A DNA stretch of 64,000 nucleotides from Altererythrobacter sp. ZODW24 (lineage in GTDB: Bacteria; Pseudomonadota; Alphaproteobacteria; Sphingomonadales; Sphingomonadaceae), in assembly GCF_003344885.1 (NCBI RefSeq), contig NZ_CP031155.1, positions 2,435,327 through 2,499,326 of the forward strand, in the 5' to 3' direction. The notes under the pieces were generated by a model. That model was not told the DNA's origin. It saw only the letters and a list, made by a program, of their open reading frames with translations, and ran no database searches. The position numbers and the translations under genes are program-made. The stretch's first letter is position 1. Every line of letters starts with the position of its first letter. Below, in pieces: positions 19,290 through 29,044 of this stretch.

Positions 19290-19809
19290 TACCGCTGCGG
19301 CAGTTTTCGATCAGGTCGCGCGGAGCAAAGCTGGGCTTGAGGATCAGGCTACCTGCGCCCGGTAGGGTCGCTTCCACACTGCGGCGCCCGGTTAGCACAT
19401 CGAGGTCCGGATTGCCCGCATCAACGGTGCCTTCCCAGCGCCAACCCTTGCCTGTCCAAGTGCTATCCATCTTCAACCGTGCGACTGTGCCATTCCCCAC
19501 GAGCGCGAACAGCGCCTTTGCGTCGGCGTCAGCGGGCGCATAACGGACTAGGCGTATGAGCGGGCGATCAGTGCCAACCCCCTCACAGGATATTCCCAGA
19601 AACGGCGGCTGTCCGGGATTGCCGTAAAGCAAGCGCATCTCGCCCGCGCCAATGCCCCAAATAGCGTTCTCGGCATCGGGCGAGGCGAGAGGTTCAGAGC
19701 CGCCGTTGCCTGTATTTTCCAGTTCTACGCGCTCGACATAATCATCGGCCGCTGGCGGATTGCAGGCTGCAAGCGAGCCCAGCATTGTCAAAGCGGTGAC
19801 CTTTTTCAC
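19216..19809 (-). CDS. Predicted lipoprotein, unknown function
   Basis: Protein of 197 residues beginning at GTG 19809, which overlaps the uvrB stop as GTGA and has GGAAGA just upstream. The N-terminus [15 protein letters not shown] is a lipoprotein signal with the lipid-attachment Cys at about residue 16. The mature part has several conserved-looking Cys and Trp residues ([27 protein letters not shown]) and ends in an acidic tail. I do not recognise a family. The 3' end overlaps dsbD, convergent, by 74 bases, so its acidic tail is encoded opposite the basic, Pro-rich tail of DsbD. Confidence 0.75.
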   Translation of the reverse strand: MKKVTALTMLGSLAACNPPAADDYVERVELENTGNGGSEPLASPDAENAIWGIGAGEMRLLYGNPGQPPFLGISCEGVGTDRPLIRLVRYAPADADAKALFALVGNGTVARLKMDSTWTGKGWRWEGTVDAGNPDLDVLTGRRSVEATLPGAGSLILKPSFAPRDLIENCRSGISAFEEEADPIDEDEVFPEDASPD

Positions 19810-21992
19810 TTCTTCCACTTCCGCTGGGTTTGGCCGTAGCTCATCTTGCGCGTACCAGGTTTGCCTTCATTGCTTCGTCCGACAGGCCGCGCCTTATGCT
19901 CGTCACTGGGCAGGCCGAGCTCGTCGGCTTGCAGCATGCGGATTTCGTCGCGCAACCGTCCGGCTTTCTCGAACTCGAGATCGGCAGCGGCTTCGCGCAT
20001 GCGTTTTTCGAGGTCTTCGATATAGGACCGGAGATTATGGCCGACGAGATTGTTGCGTTCTTCGTCGCCGGTACCGACTGTGACGCTATCCTGGCTCGCG
20101 GTGTGGGCGACGATATCCTGAATGTTGCGCTTGATCGTAGTCGGCGTGATACCGTGTTCGACGTTGTATTCATGCTGCTTTTCACGGCGGCGATCGGTTT
20201 CGGCCATCGCCCGTTCCATGCTGCCTGTGATGCGGTCGGCGTAGAGGATGACTTTGCCGTCCACGTTACGTGCGGCGCGTCCGATGGTCTGGATCAGAGA
20301 GGTTTCACTGCGCAGGAAGCCTTCTTTGTCGGCATCGAGAATGGCGACCAGTCCGCATTCGGGAATGTCTAGCCCTTCGCGCAGCAGGTTGATGCCCACC
20401 AGCACGTCATAAACGCCGAGCCGCAGATCGCGGATCAGCTCGATACGCTCCAGTGTTTCCACGTCGGAGTGCATATAGCGGACGCGCAGGCCTGCTTCAT
20501 GCATGAACTCGGTCAGGTCTTCCGCCATACGCTTGGTCAGCGTGGTGACGAGTGTGCGGTAGCCTTTTTCGGCAGTCTGTTTGCACTGATCGATACAATC
20601 CTGAACCTGATCTTCAACCGGGCGGATTTCTACCGGAGGATCGATCAGGCCCGTGGGACGGATTATCTGTTCGGCAAAGACGCCGCCAGTCTGTTCCATC
20701 TCCCAAGTGCCGGGCGTCGCGCTGACGGCAAAGGTCTGCGGGCGCATCGCGTCCCATTCGTTGAAGCGCAGCGGGCGATTGTCGATACAGCTTGGCAGAC
20801 GGAAGCCGTGTTCGGCCAATGTCAGCTTGCGGCGGTGATCACCCTTCGACATTGCGCCGATTTGCGGCACAGTCTGGTGGCTTTCGTCGACGAAGAGTAG
20901 CGCGTTCTCGGGTAGATATTCGAACAGCGTCGGTGGCGGTTCACCGGGTAAACGACCTGTCAGAAAACGGCTGTAATTCTCGATCCCGGCGCAAGAGCCG
21001 GTCGCGCCGATCATCTCAAGGTCGAAGTTGGTACGCTGCTCCAGCCGTTGAGCCTCAAGCAGCAGGCCTTCTTCTTCGAGCTCCTTGAGGCGCTCCTGTA
21101 GTTCGAATTTGATGGCCTCTGCAGCCTGTTTCATCGTCGGGCCGGGGGTCACGTAGTGCGAGTTTGCATAGACGCGCACCTTCTCAAGGCTGGCGCCTTT
21201 CTTGCCGGTCAGCGGGTCGAATTCGCTGATGTCTTCGATATCATCACCGAAGAAGCTGATCCGCCACGCCATGTCTTCATAGTGGCTGGGGAAGATTTCC
21301 AGATTATCGCCCCGCACGCGAAACGTGCCGCGCTGGAAGGCGGCGTCGTTGCGTTTGTATTGAAGCGCAACGAGCTTGCGGATCAGCTCGCGCTGATCGA
21401 CCGATTCGTCTTTCTTCAGGTCGAAGATCATGGCCGAATAGGTTTCGACCGAACCGATACCGTAAATGCACGAAACCGAAGCCACGATGATTACATCGTC
21501 GCGTTCGAGCAGTGAGCGGGTCGCCGAGTGGCGCATCCGGTCGATGGCTTCGTTTACCGAGCTTTCTTTTTCGATGTAGGTGTCGCTGCGCGGGACGTAG
21601 GCTTCCGGCTGGTAATAGTCATAATAGCTGACGAAATATTCGACCGCATTGTTGGGGAAGAAGCTTTTGAACTCGCCGTAAAGCTGCGCTGCGAGGATTT
21701 TGTTCGGGGCAAGGATCAGGGCAGGGCGCTGCAAGGTTTCGATCACCTTGGCCATGGTGAAGGTCTTGCCGCTGCCGGTGACCCCAAGCAGAACCTGCGT
21801 CTGCTCGTCTTCCTGCGCGCTTCCCACCAGCTCTTTGATCGCAGTGGGTTGGTCGCCAGCAGGTTCATACTCGCTAACCAGCTCAAACGGCTTGCCCGGC
21901 ATCGATTTCTCGGGCCTGACCGGTTTGTGCGGGACGAACTCTTCTGAAGTGTCGGGCTCTTCCAGCCCGCGTCGGATTACCAATTCAGCCAT
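19806..21992 (-). CDS. uvrB: Excinuclease ABC subunit B
   Basis: Damage-verifying helicase-like subunit of the UvrABC nucleotide excision repair complex. The protein is 728 residues from ATG 21992. It shows the Walker A loop [17 protein letters not shown], the beta-hairpin region [20 protein letters not shown], the DEAD-like VDESHQT, the late helicase motifs [13 protein letters not shown] and QTIGRAARN, and the C-terminal UVR motif ([20 protein letters not shown]) that contacts UvrC. An upstream in-frame ATG at 22028 adds 12 non-family residues. It is coupled to the lipoprotein gene downstream by a GTGA overlap. No clear alphaproteobacterial LexA box (GTTC-N7-GTTC) is seen upstream. Confidence 0.97.
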   Translation of the reverse strand: MAELVIRRGLEEPDTSEEFVPHKPVRPEKSMPGKPFELVSEYEPAGDQPTAIKELVGSAQEDEQTQVLLGVTGSGKTFTMAKVIETLQRPALILAPNKILAAQLYGEFKSFFPNNAVEYFVSYYDYYQPEAYVPRSDTYIEKESSVNEAIDRMRHSATRSLLERDDVIIVASVSCIYGIGSVETYSAMIFDLKKDESVDQRELIRKLVALQYKRNDAAFQRGTFRVRGDNLEIFPSHYEDMAWRISFFGDDIEDISEFDPLTGKKGASLEKVRVYANSHYVTPGPTMKQAAEAIKFELQERLKELEEEGLLLEAQRLEQRTNFDLEMIGATGSCAGIENYSRFLTGRLPGEPPPTLFEYLPENALLFVDESHQTVPQIGAMSKGDHRRKLTLAEHGFRLPSCIDNRPLRFNEWDAMRPQTFAVSATPGTWEMEQTGGVFAEQIIRPTGLIDPPVEIRPVEDQVQDCIDQCKQTAEKGYRTLVTTLTKRMAEDLTEFMHEAGLRVRYMHSDVETLERIELIRDLRLGVYDVLVGINLLREGLDIPECGLVAILDADKEGFLRSETSLIQTIGRAARNVDGKVILYADRITGSMERAMAETDRRREKQHEYNVEHGITPTTIKRNIQDIVAHTASQDSVTVGTGDEERNNLVGHNLRSYIEDLEKRMREAAADLEFEKAGRLRDEIRMLQADELGLPSDEHKARPVGRSNEGKPGTRKMSYGQTQRKWKK

Positions 21993-22121
21993 GGCGGAAC
22001 ATATGGGGCACGTTGAGCGCAATCGCAATGCGTGTTTGGCTCAAAGATTGGCCCAACGATTGGCATCGCCTGCCTGCCTTGGTAGCAAGGGGATAACGCT
22101 CAACAGTTTGAAGGACTTCAA

Positions 22122-22667
22122 ATGCGCTCGATCATCTTGCCACTTGCCGCACTCGCAACGCTTTCCGCTTGCGGAGAAAGTGAGCAATCCGAACCGGTCG
22201 CGGTGAATGAGATCGTTTCCGAAGCGCAGAAGCTGAACAAGCCGATGCCGGGGCAATATCGCAGCACGGCAAAGTTAATCGAGATCGATCTGCCGGGTAT
22301 GCCGGAAAGTGTGGCCGCGCAGATGAAAGACCAGATGTCCGAGATGCAAAGCCAGACTAGCGAGCAGTGTTTGACTGAGGCCCAAGTCGACAAGGGCTGG
22401 GAAGACATGGTCAAGAATATGAACAATGCCACCGAAGACGCGGATTGCCAGTTTGACAAGTTCGATGTCGAAGGCGGCAACCTCGATGCTCAAATGACCT
22501 GCACCGCTGCTGCCGGCATCGCTGCCAAAATCGCGATGACGGGCAAGATGGAACCTGAAAAGCAGGTGATGACCATGGTCGTCTCGCAGAGCGGCGGGCC
22601 GAGTCAGATGAATATGAAGATGGAAGTGACCAACGAGCGAATCGGCGATTGCGGTGATGCTGGTTGA
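22122..22667 (+). CDS. DUF3617 family lipoprotein
   Basis: Periplasmic lipoprotein of 181 residues. Signal peptide MRSIILPLAALATLSAC has the lipid Cys at 17; the mature domain has KPMPGQYRST..., an SEQCLTEAQVDKG motif, DCQFDKFDVEGGNLDAQMTC and a closing Cys, matching the DUF3617 pattern. The domain is common and often multicopy in sphingomonads; its role is unknown. The start ATG 22122 is preceded by GAAGGAC. The hydrolase gene begins 43 bases after its stop. Confidence 0.85.
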   Translation: MRSIILPLAALATLSACGESEQSEPVAVNEIVSEAQKLNKPMPGQYRSTAKLIEIDLPGMPESVAAQMKDQMSEMQSQTSEQCLTEAQVDKGWEDMVKNMNNATEDADCQFDKFDVEGGNLDAQMTCTAAAGIAAKIAMTGKMEPEKQVMTMVVSQSGGPSQMNMKMEVTNERIGDCGDAG

Positions 22668-22710
22668 TCGGATTTCGGGAAACAACTGATGGCCGGCTGG
22701 TTAGATACTT

Positions 22711-23502
22711 GTGATCAGGGCGGGCACTCTCTTGAGTAAAGATAAGAAATCCGGTGGCGAAAGCGGCGAGCGGCAAGGCACCGCGCTGTCCAAACGGTTG
22801 GGCAAGAGCCTTTCGCCGGGATCTGGCGGGCCGCATATCAAACATTTCGTGGGCGAGGTGTCAGCCTTGGCTGAACCGTTCCGCCGGATGGGTAGCGGCG
22901 CATTGGAAGTCCAGAAAAGCGCCCGGCCAAGACCGGTCATGCTGCTGCCCGGCTTCGGCACACACCCTGTCCGAATGCGCTATATGGGCAGCAAGCTCGA
23001 AGAGGCCGGGCACCGTGCGACCGACTGGGGTATGGGCTGGAATCTAGGCCCTACACCTGAGAACATCGAAGAGCTCCAAGGGAACATTCGCGCCTTTCAT
23101 GAAGAATGCGGGGAGCGGGTTGCGCTCGTCGGTTGGAGCCTTGGCGGTTTGTTCGCGCGTGAAATGGCCAAGCGCGAGACTGATGCCATTTCGCTAGTCG
23201 TGACGATGGGCTCTCCCTTTTCGGGTAACCCGCATGATAACAATGCGTGGCGCGCCTACGAATTGATAGCTGGCCATTCGGTCGAAGATGCCCCTATGCT
23301 CGGGACCATGGCGGAAAAGCCGCCTGTGCCGACCGTGGCATTGTGGTCCGCGCGTGACGGCATTGTCGCGCCGCGCTGTGCCTGCGGAAACCCGTTTGAA
23401 CGCGACCGCGCAGAGGCGCTTCGTTGCACCCATCTCGGTTTTGCCAATTCTGGCGAAGCGATCGAGGCTGTGCTGCGCGCGCTGGAGAAAGACGCTTTAT
23501 GA
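22711..23502 (+). CDS. Alpha/beta hydrolase
   Basis: Predicted serine hydrolase of about 263 residues. The fold is shown by VMLLPGFGTHP (oxyanion region), the nucleophile elbow VGWSLGGLFARE, the strand VVTMGSPFSGNP and a late CTHLGF with the candidate catalytic His. This resembles PGAP1/lipase-like proteins, but the substrate is unknown. GTG 22711 is the given start; TTG 22732 (SKDKKSGGES) is an alternative, and neither has a strong ribosome site. The stop overlaps the ATP-grasp gene as ATGA, tying it to the Anbu cluster. Confidence 0.8.
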   Translation: MIRAGTLLSKDKKSGGESGERQGTALSKRLGKSLSPGSGGPHIKHFVGEVSALAEPFRRMGSGALEVQKSARPRPVMLLPGFGTHPVRMRYMGSKLEEAGHRATDWGMGWNLGPTPENIEELQGNIRAFHEECGERVALVGWSLGGLFAREMAKRETDAISLVVTMGSPFSGNPHDNNAWRAYELIAGHSVEDAPMLGTMAEKPPVPTVALWSARDGIVAPRCACGNPFERDRAEALRCTHLGFANSGEAIEAVLRALEKDAL

Positions 23503-24932
23503 GTGGCGGTAATTTCGATGAAATGTACGGCACGACCGAGCCTGGCAAGGGCGAGGTACGGGGTGCCTATGGCGGTTACTGTGAATGGCTCGACGAGCAG
23601 GAACCCGAGTATCTGCGCCGCAAACAGCGCGACGCGGATAGCGAATTTCGCCGCACCGGCATTACTTTCAATGTCTATGGCGAGGATGATGCCGAAGAAC
23701 GTTTGATCCCATTCGACACTGTTCCGCGGATCATTACGGGCGGCGAATGGCGCAAGCTTTCGAAGGGCATCGAACAACGAGTGCGGGCGCTCAACGCTTT
23801 CATGCATGACCTCTATCACCGGCAGGAAATTATCCGTTCCGGTCGCCTGCCGCAGCGCCTGTTCCGCGACAATGTCGCATGGCTGCCGCATATGGTCGGC
23901 TTCACGCCGCCGGGCGGGGTTTATACGCATATTGTCGGCATTGATCTGGTGCGCACCGGCCCTGACGAATTCATGGTGCTAGAAGACAATGCGCGCACGC
24001 CGTCAGGTGTCAGCTATATGCTGGAAAACCGCGAAACAATGATGGCGATGTTCCCCGATCTGTTCACGCAAGTGCAGGTCCGGCCAGTCGCCAATTATCC
24101 GCGCCGCTTGGCCAAAAGCCTCGCCGCCTGCGCGCCGCCTGCTGCTTCGGACAAACCGGTCGTCGCCGTGCTCACGCCGGGCATTTATAACAGCGCTTAC
24201 TTCGAACACGCCTTCCTCGCCGATCAGATGGGTGCGGAGCTGGTCGAGGGTAGCGATCTGCGGGTGATTGACGGCCGTGTCGCTATGCGAACGACGCGCG
24301 GATATGAGCCGATTGATGTGATCTATCGCCGTGTCGACGATGATTATCTCGATCCGCTGACGTTCAATCCGAATTCGGTGCTCGGCATTCCGGGCATCAT
24401 GGATGTTTACCGCGCCGGCGGTGTCACCATCGCCAATGCGCCCGGCACCGGCATTTCGGACGATAAGGCGATCTACAGCTTTATGCCGGAAATCGTGGAG
24501 TTCTATACTGGCGAGAAGCCGCTGCTACCGAATGTTGAGACATGGCGCTGCGCTGAAGCGGACAGTTTGAAATATGTGCTTGATAATCTGGCCGAATTGG
24601 TGGTGAAGGAAGTCCACGGATCGGGCGGGTACGGCATGCTGATTGGGCCGACATCATCCAAGAAGGAAATCAGTACCTTCCGCCGCAAACTCGAAGCCAA
24701 TCCCGAAAATTACATCGCCCAGCCGACCTTGTCACTTTCAACCGTGCCGATCTTCCAGAAAAGTGGCCTCGCGCCGCGGCATGTCGATCTGCGCCCCTAT
24801 GTGCTCGTCTCACCCGACGGTGTCGACATAACACCCGGCGGGCTGACGCGCGTCGCTATGAAGAAGAACTCGCTGGTGGTTAACTCCAGCCAAGGCGGGG
24901 GAACCAAGGATACTTGGGTGTTGGACGACTGA
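23499..24932 (+). CDS. Circularly permuted ATP-grasp type 2 protein (COG2308)
   Basis: Protein of 477 residues belonging to the circularly permuted ATP-grasp group (DUF404/DUF407). Such enzymes are predicted to ligate amino acids or peptides at the expense of ATP. Seen here are NVAWLPHMVGFTPPGGVYTHIVGIDL, LEDNARTPSGVSYMLENRE, ANAPGTGISDDKAIYSFMPE and ELVVKEVHGSGGYGMLIGP, all typical of the family. The start ATG 23499 overlaps the hydrolase stop as ATGA, and the stop overlaps the next start as TGATG. It is the first core gene of the conserved ATP-grasp/alpha-E/transglutaminase/Anbu set, whose chemistry has not been settled. Confidence 0.92.
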   Translation: MSGGNFDEMYGTTEPGKGEVRGAYGGYCEWLDEQEPEYLRRKQRDADSEFRRTGITFNVYGEDDAEERLIPFDTVPRIITGGEWRKLSKGIEQRVRALNAFMHDLYHRQEIIRSGRLPQRLFRDNVAWLPHMVGFTPPGGVYTHIVGIDLVRTGPDEFMVLEDNARTPSGVSYMLENRETMMAMFPDLFTQVQVRPVANYPRRLAKSLAACAPPAASDKPVVAVLTPGIYNSAYFEHAFLADQMGAELVEGSDLRVIDGRVAMRTTRGYEPIDVIYRRVDDDYLDPLTFNPNSVLGIPGIMDVYRAGGVTIANAPGTGISDDKAIYSFMPEIVEFYTGEKPLLPNVETWRCAEADSLKYVLDNLAELVVKEVHGSGGYGMLIGPTSSKKEISTFRRKLEANPENYIAQPTLSLSTVPIFQKSGLAPRHVDLRPYVLVSPDGVDITPGGLTRVAMKKNSLVVNSSQGGGTKDTWVLDD

Positions 24933-25876
24933 TGTTAGGCCGCACAGCACATGGCATCCACTGGATGTTTCGTTATCTTGAGCGCGCCGAAAACACGGTA
25001 CGTCTGCTCGATGCCGGTTTTCACATGGCGCTCACCCGCGATCTGGTGACGTCGGAAGAAGAATGGCGTTCGGTCATTCAAACCGCCGGGTTGAAGGCCG
25101 ATTACGAGAAGGCCAATGCCTCATATTCCGGCATTCAGGTTTGGAACTTCATTCTGCGCGACAAAGCTAATCCGCTGAGCGTGATGGATATGATCGACAA
25201 TTGCCGCACCAATGCGCGGTTGGCACGTAATGCGATCAGCGAAGAGCTCTGGGAAGGGCTCAACGTGGCGTGGATGGAAATCAAAGAGCTGTTTTCGCGG
25301 CCCATCAGCCAGCGCAATCTTGGCGATGCTCTTGCGCTGGTTCGTAACGCCGGCACTTTGGTGCAGGGTTCACTTGAAGGCACGATGCTGCGCGATGAAG
25401 GCTATGCTTTCGCCCGTGCGGGGACCTTTATAGAGCGTGCGGATAACACGGCGCGTATTCTCGACATCAAATATTACCTGCTGCTGCCGTCGCTCGCGCA
25501 TGTCGGCTCCAGCCTTGATACCGGTCAATGGGACACGGTCTTACGTTCCGTTTCGGGAGATCGCGCTTACCGGTTCCTCAACGCGGCTCGGATCGATTCA
25601 CGCGGGATCATGGAGTTCTTGATTCTGGATGATCGCTTCCCGCGCAGCCTGGCGTTTTGTTACTCCGAATTGCGCGATAATCTTGCTGAATTGGCCCGGC
25701 TTCATGGTGCGGAGGGAGAATGTAACGCTCTGATGCGCGAGGCCGACCAGGCACTGTCCGAGACCTCTATCGAGGATATTCTCGATACCGGTCTGCATGA
25801 CTTTCTGATCAATTTCATCGCGCAGAACCGTGCAATCGCCGGCGCTTTCGCCGAAGATTACCGGTTTGTGAGCTGA
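24932..25876 (+). CDS. Alpha-E domain protein (DUF403, COG2307)
   Basis: All-helical protein of 314 residues, opening MLGRTAHGIHWMFRYLERAEN, the hallmark of the alpha-E family. Further landmarks are FIERADNTARILDIKYYLLLP and FLILDDRFPRSLAFCYSEL. It is found almost only beside the ATP-grasp type 2 protein and a transglutaminase-like protein, and is presumed to work with them. The start at 24932 shares one base with the preceding stop (TGATG), so equal synthesis with its partner is likely. Confidence 0.93.
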   Translation: MLGRTAHGIHWMFRYLERAENTVRLLDAGFHMALTRDLVTSEEEWRSVIQTAGLKADYEKANASYSGIQVWNFILRDKANPLSVMDMIDNCRTNARLARNAISEELWEGLNVAWMEIKELFSRPISQRNLGDALALVRNAGTLVQGSLEGTMLRDEGYAFARAGTFIERADNTARILDIKYYLLLPSLAHVGSSLDTGQWDTVLRSVSGDRAYRFLNAARIDSRGIMEFLILDDRFPRSLAFCYSELRDNLAELARLHGAEGECNALMREADQALSETSIEDILDTGLHDFLINFIAQNRAIAGAFAEDYRFVS

Positions 25877-25890
25877 GGAGAGAAACAGAT

Positions 25891-26706
25891 ATGCGCCTCT
25901 CCATAAAACACACCACCCGCTACAAATTTGATGCGCCGGTGACCCATGCTCTCCAGCGCTTGCGGCTGACGCCGAAGAGTACGCAAGGCCAGCAAATTGC
26001 TGACTGGACGATGCAATATGAGAATGCGGCAGCAGAACTGGAATATGAGGATCAGCACTTCAACACAGTCACGCTGATCTCTATCGAACCCGGTGTGCGT
26101 GAAGTCGTGATCGTCTGCGAAGGCACTGTCGATACGGAAGATAATGCCGGTGTCATCGGCAAGCATTCGGGGCACATGCCGCTTTGGAGCTTTCTCGCGC
26201 AGACTGAACTCACGAGGCCTGGCCCGAAGATGAAGGCGATGATCGCGCAGCTGAGCAAGGATGAGGATGATCCCGTCTCGCGGCTGCATGCCCTGTCGGC
26301 CGCCATCCGGGAGAATGTTGAATATAAAACCGGTGCAACTGGCCCGAATACGACGGCCGAAGAATCGGTGGTCGGGGGCGAGGGGGTCTGTCAGGACCAC
26401 GCGCATATCTTCCTGGGTGCAGCGCGCGCCATGGACATCCCGGCGCGCTATGTCAGCGGTTATCTGATGATGAACGACCGGATCGATCAAGAGGCGACCC
26501 ATGCTTGGGCAGAGGCGCATGTCGAGGGGCTGGGCTGGGTCGGGTTCGATATTTCCAATGGCATCAGCCCTGATCCGCGCTATGTGCGCGTTGCTACCGG
26601 ACGCGACTACCGGGATGCCGCCCCGATCACGGGCATTTCCTATGGCACGGTACGCGAAGATCTATTTGTCGACGTATCCGTCGAACAACAACAATCGGAA
26701 CAGTAG
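25891..26706 (+). CDS. Transglutaminase-like cysteine protein of the ATP-grasp/alpha-E cluster
   Basis: Protein of 271 residues with a bacterial transglutaminase-type N-terminal beta domain (MRLSIKHTTRYKFDAPV) and a papain-like core. The triad is visible: Cys in GEGVCQDHAHIFLGA, His in ATHAWAEAHV and Asp in WVGFDISNG. Such proteins hydrolyse or form isopeptide/amide bonds; in this cluster it may edit or transfer the product of the ATP-grasp ligase (inference). A GAGGAGAG ribosome site precedes ATG 25891. The Anbu gene follows 3 bases after its stop. Confidence 0.92.
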   Translation: MRLSIKHTTRYKFDAPVTHALQRLRLTPKSTQGQQIADWTMQYENAAAELEYEDQHFNTVTLISIEPGVREVVIVCEGTVDTEDNAGVIGKHSGHMPLWSFLAQTELTRPGPKMKAMIAQLSKDEDDPVSRLHALSAAIRENVEYKTGATGPNTTAEESVVGGEGVCQDHAHIFLGAARAMDIPARYVSGYLMMNDRIDQEATHAWAEAHVEGLGWVGFDISNGISPDPRYVRVATGRDYRDAAPITGISYGTVREDLFVDVSVEQQQSEQ

Positions 26707-26709
26707 AAG

Positions 26710-27456
26710 ATGACATATTGCGTGGGAATGATGGTCGATAAGGGCCTCGTTCTGATGAGTGACACCCGGACCAACTCGGGCGTCGATAATATCTCTGTTT
26801 TTCCCAAGATGTTCCAATGGCAGGTGCCGGGCGAACGGATGCTTGCCGTCATGACTGCAGGTAATCTCGCGACGACGCAGGCTGTCATCAGCTTGCTCGA
26901 GGAGCGCTCTAAAGCGCCGGATGACCGTGACAACGCGCTGCTTCAGGCGCCGACCATGTTTCAGGTAGCGACTGAGATCGGCAAATTGCTGCGCGAAGTG
27001 ATTGATAGCCGCCAAGCTGCCAACAATGCGCGCGGTAAAGGCCGGTTTACCGCTACGATCATTCTAGCAGGCCAGATCAACGGCATGGAGCCGCGCCTGT
27101 TCATGATCTATCCTGAAGGTAACTTCATCGAAGCCACCACGGACACGCCTTTCTTCCAGATTGGCGAAACCAAATATGGCCGCCCGATCATTCTGCGCGG
27201 TTATGACCGGGCCATGAGCTTTGAAGATGCGGTCAAACTGCTGATGGTGTCGTTTGATTCCACATTGAAGGCCAATCTGTCCGTTGGCATGCCGCTCGAT
27301 ATGATGGTGATCGAAAAGGGCGGCTTCGAAGTCACCCATCAGGCACGCATCAATCAGGATGATCCTTACTTCCAGTCGGTCTCCTCAAAATGGGGCGACG
27401 CGCTGCGCAAGGCGTTCCATTCGCTGCCCGATTACTCATTTTCTAAAGGGGACTAG
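26710..27456 (+). CDS. Anbu, bacterial proteasome-like peptidase (COG3484)
   Basis: Ntn-hydrolase of 248 residues, homologous to HslV and proteasome beta subunits. Translation begins MTYCVGMMVDKGLVLMSDTRTN; removal of Met would expose the Thr nucleophile, and on that numbering the proteasome-type residues Asp17 (SDTR) and Lys32 (FPKM) are both in place, so the active site looks intact. Anbu assembles into oligomers, and its substrates are not established. It ends the five-gene run. A weak hairpin (AGTCC-CTA-AGGACT) overlaps the stop codon region. Confidence 0.92.
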   Translation: MTYCVGMMVDKGLVLMSDTRTNSGVDNISVFPKMFQWQVPGERMLAVMTAGNLATTQAVISLLEERSKAPDDRDNALLQAPTMFQVATEIGKLLREVIDSRQAANNARGKGRFTATIILAGQINGMEPRLFMIYPEGNFIEATTDTPFFQIGETKYGRPIILRGYDRAMSFEDAVKLLMVSFDSTLKANLSVGMPLDMMVIEKGGFEVTHQARINQDDPYFQSVSSKWGDALRKAFHSLPDYSFSKGD

Positions 27457-27649
27457 TCCCTAAGGACTGTCCGCTAGGGCGTTTTCCTAAGCAAATTTGC
27501 GTGGGTCCGGTCCATTGTGGATGTATTCTGCGATGAACTAGGGCCGCGTAAAATTACGTTCGACTACCTATGGAAAACAGACCGTTAACTATCGGAAACG
27601 GCTTATGTGCAAGGTGCGCGATCTCACCTAACCCGCCATTTTTGCGGAC

Positions 27650-28264
27650 ATGGAAAATCGTATAACGCTTCACATCATTGACCCCTCCAGCCGCAACCGG
27701 GCGGAGATATCCCGCGTCGCTTTTGCGCTCGGCCATCATGCCGAAGTCTATGCCGATTTGCAGGAGCTGACCCGTCACCCGCCGAAGGACGGCATCATTA
27801 TCGTCAGGGATAGTGAGAAAAGCATCGAGCAAACGCTCTCTGATCTGTCTGAAGCAGGCATATGGCTACCCGTTGTCGGCACGCACGAAGAGCTTTCCGC
27901 CCGCCGGATCGTTGCTGCGATCAAGGCTGGCGCGCTGGACTATCTACCACTCCCCATCGCTGAGGAGCGACTGGGCACTACGCTGGTCCGTATCGCCCAA
28001 AAGGCATCATCTCAGGCCGACACCCGCCGCCGGATGATGGAAGCGCGAGGCCGGATCGACAATCTCTCTGGCCGCGAACGCGAAGTGCTCGACTGGCTGA
28101 CCGAGGGCAGCAGCAACAAGGACATCGCCCGGGCGCTGGAAATCAGCCCCCGTACCGTGGAAATTCACCGGTCAAATATGATGACTAAACTCGGGGCCAA
28201 ACATGCTGCGCAGGCTGTCAGATTGCGGATCGAGGCTAAGATCGAACCTCTGCAAATGGCCTGA
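27650..28264 (+). CDS. LuxR/FixJ-type response regulator with atypical receiver
   Basis: Protein of 204 residues: a receiver-like domain (1-115) and a LuxR-type helix-turn-helix (about 135-195: LSGREREVLDWLTEGSSNKDIARAL, then TVEIHRSNMMTKLGAKHAAQAVRL). Aligned to FixJ, Asp11 and Asp54 coincide with an acidic-pocket residue and the phospho-acceptor, but the neighbouring acidic residue is Ile10, and the conserved Lys near the C-terminus (usual E-K-P) is replaced in DYLPLP. Phosphorylation is therefore uncertain. No histidine kinase is adjacent. The 193 bases upstream hold no gene; the stop touches the convergent extensin-like gene. Confidence 0.87.
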   Translation: MENRITLHIIDPSSRNRAEISRVAFALGHHAEVYADLQELTRHPPKDGIIIVRDSEKSIEQTLSDLSEAGIWLPVVGTHEELSARRIVAAIKAGALDYLPLPIAEERLGTTLVRIAQKASSQADTRRRMMEARGRIDNLSGREREVLDWLTEGSSNKDIARALEISPRTVEIHRSNMMTKLGAKHAAQAVRLRIEAKIEPLQMA

Positions 28265-28930
28265 TTAGCGGCAGAAGCTGCCGTCGCCGCGCTCCAGATG
28301 GAAGTGATCGCGGTGGGCGGCATTGTAGTCCGGTCCCAAAACAGTCCCGAAACGCTTGCACGCGCTCTTATGGACAACGCGCAGAAACTCTCGCTCGCGG
28401 CGGTCGGATGAATTCCATCCACCAGAGAGCGAGATGCGGCGGCCGTCTTTGAGGACAAAGGCAGACACATCGACAGCATCGGCAGTCGAGTGGGCCGACC
28501 GGCGGCTGGAACCGGCTACATTGCGGCAGGAATAGCTGCCCATTGTCTCGATCCGTTCGATGGGGCTGCCCAATATCTGGCGAGCGGCGCGGTCGACGCC
28601 GAAGCGGGTCCAGGCCGCAAAAGTATTCGCGACCGGGCATGAAACCGTGCCCAGATTGGTAACTTCAAATTGCGAACGGTCACCGCGCATCGCGCTGAGG
28701 CTGACCGTATTGATGTTGGAGCAGCCCTTGCCGCCATAGGCATCCGCCTTGGCGATGAAACGTGCTCCCGTAGCATTGAGCTTGCCGAGGCATTGACGAG
28801 CTGCGGGTGTGGCGGCGACTGACTGGGCGTTGCCAGCGCGCGGCTTATCTGAGTTGCTCGTCCCGCCGGGCAACATGCTGCACGCGCCAAGAAGCGCGAC
28901 TGAAGCAAGAAGGGCAAGGATCCGCATCAT
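28265..28930 (-). CDS. Extensin-like C-terminal domain lipoprotein
   Basis: Predicted lipoprotein of about 221 residues: MMRILALLASVALLGAC with lipid Cys near 17, a short linker, then the extensin-like domain. Key residues are the metal-site motifs HSTADAVDVSAF and HRDHFHLE, arranged like the zinc ligands of Hedgehog/D-Ala-D-Ala peptidases, plus several Cys probably in disulfides (GKGCSNI, GTVSCPV, YSCRNV, SACKRF, FCR). A cell-wall peptidase role is plausible but unproven. A longer in-frame reading to 29089 runs through the serC leader region and is unlikely to be translated. Confidence 0.87.
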   Translation of the reverse strand: MMRILALLASVALLGACSMLPGGTSNSDKPRAGNAQSVAATPAARQCLGKLNATGARFIAKADAYGGKGCSNINTVSLSAMRGDRSQFEVTNLGTVSCPVANTFAAWTRFGVDRAARQILGSPIERIETMGSYSCRNVAGSSRRSAHSTADAVDVSAFVLKDGRRISLSGGWNSSDRREREFLRVVHKSACKRFGTVLGPDYNAAHRDHFHLERGDGSFCR

Positions 28931-29044
28931 ACCGTATATTTGCCGGATTATGGTTAACCTGACGCTAACGGGCAAGCGCCTCAGTGCGACGCCGGTCCCG
29001 GGCAATACCCCTTCCACCGAAATACGAATGCATTCTCTTGACTT

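Noticed and set aside
27457-27649. Small gene in the gap before the LuxR-type regulator
   Set aside because: Only frames of a few codons are present; the gap holds a weak hairpin near its start and no convincing promoter.
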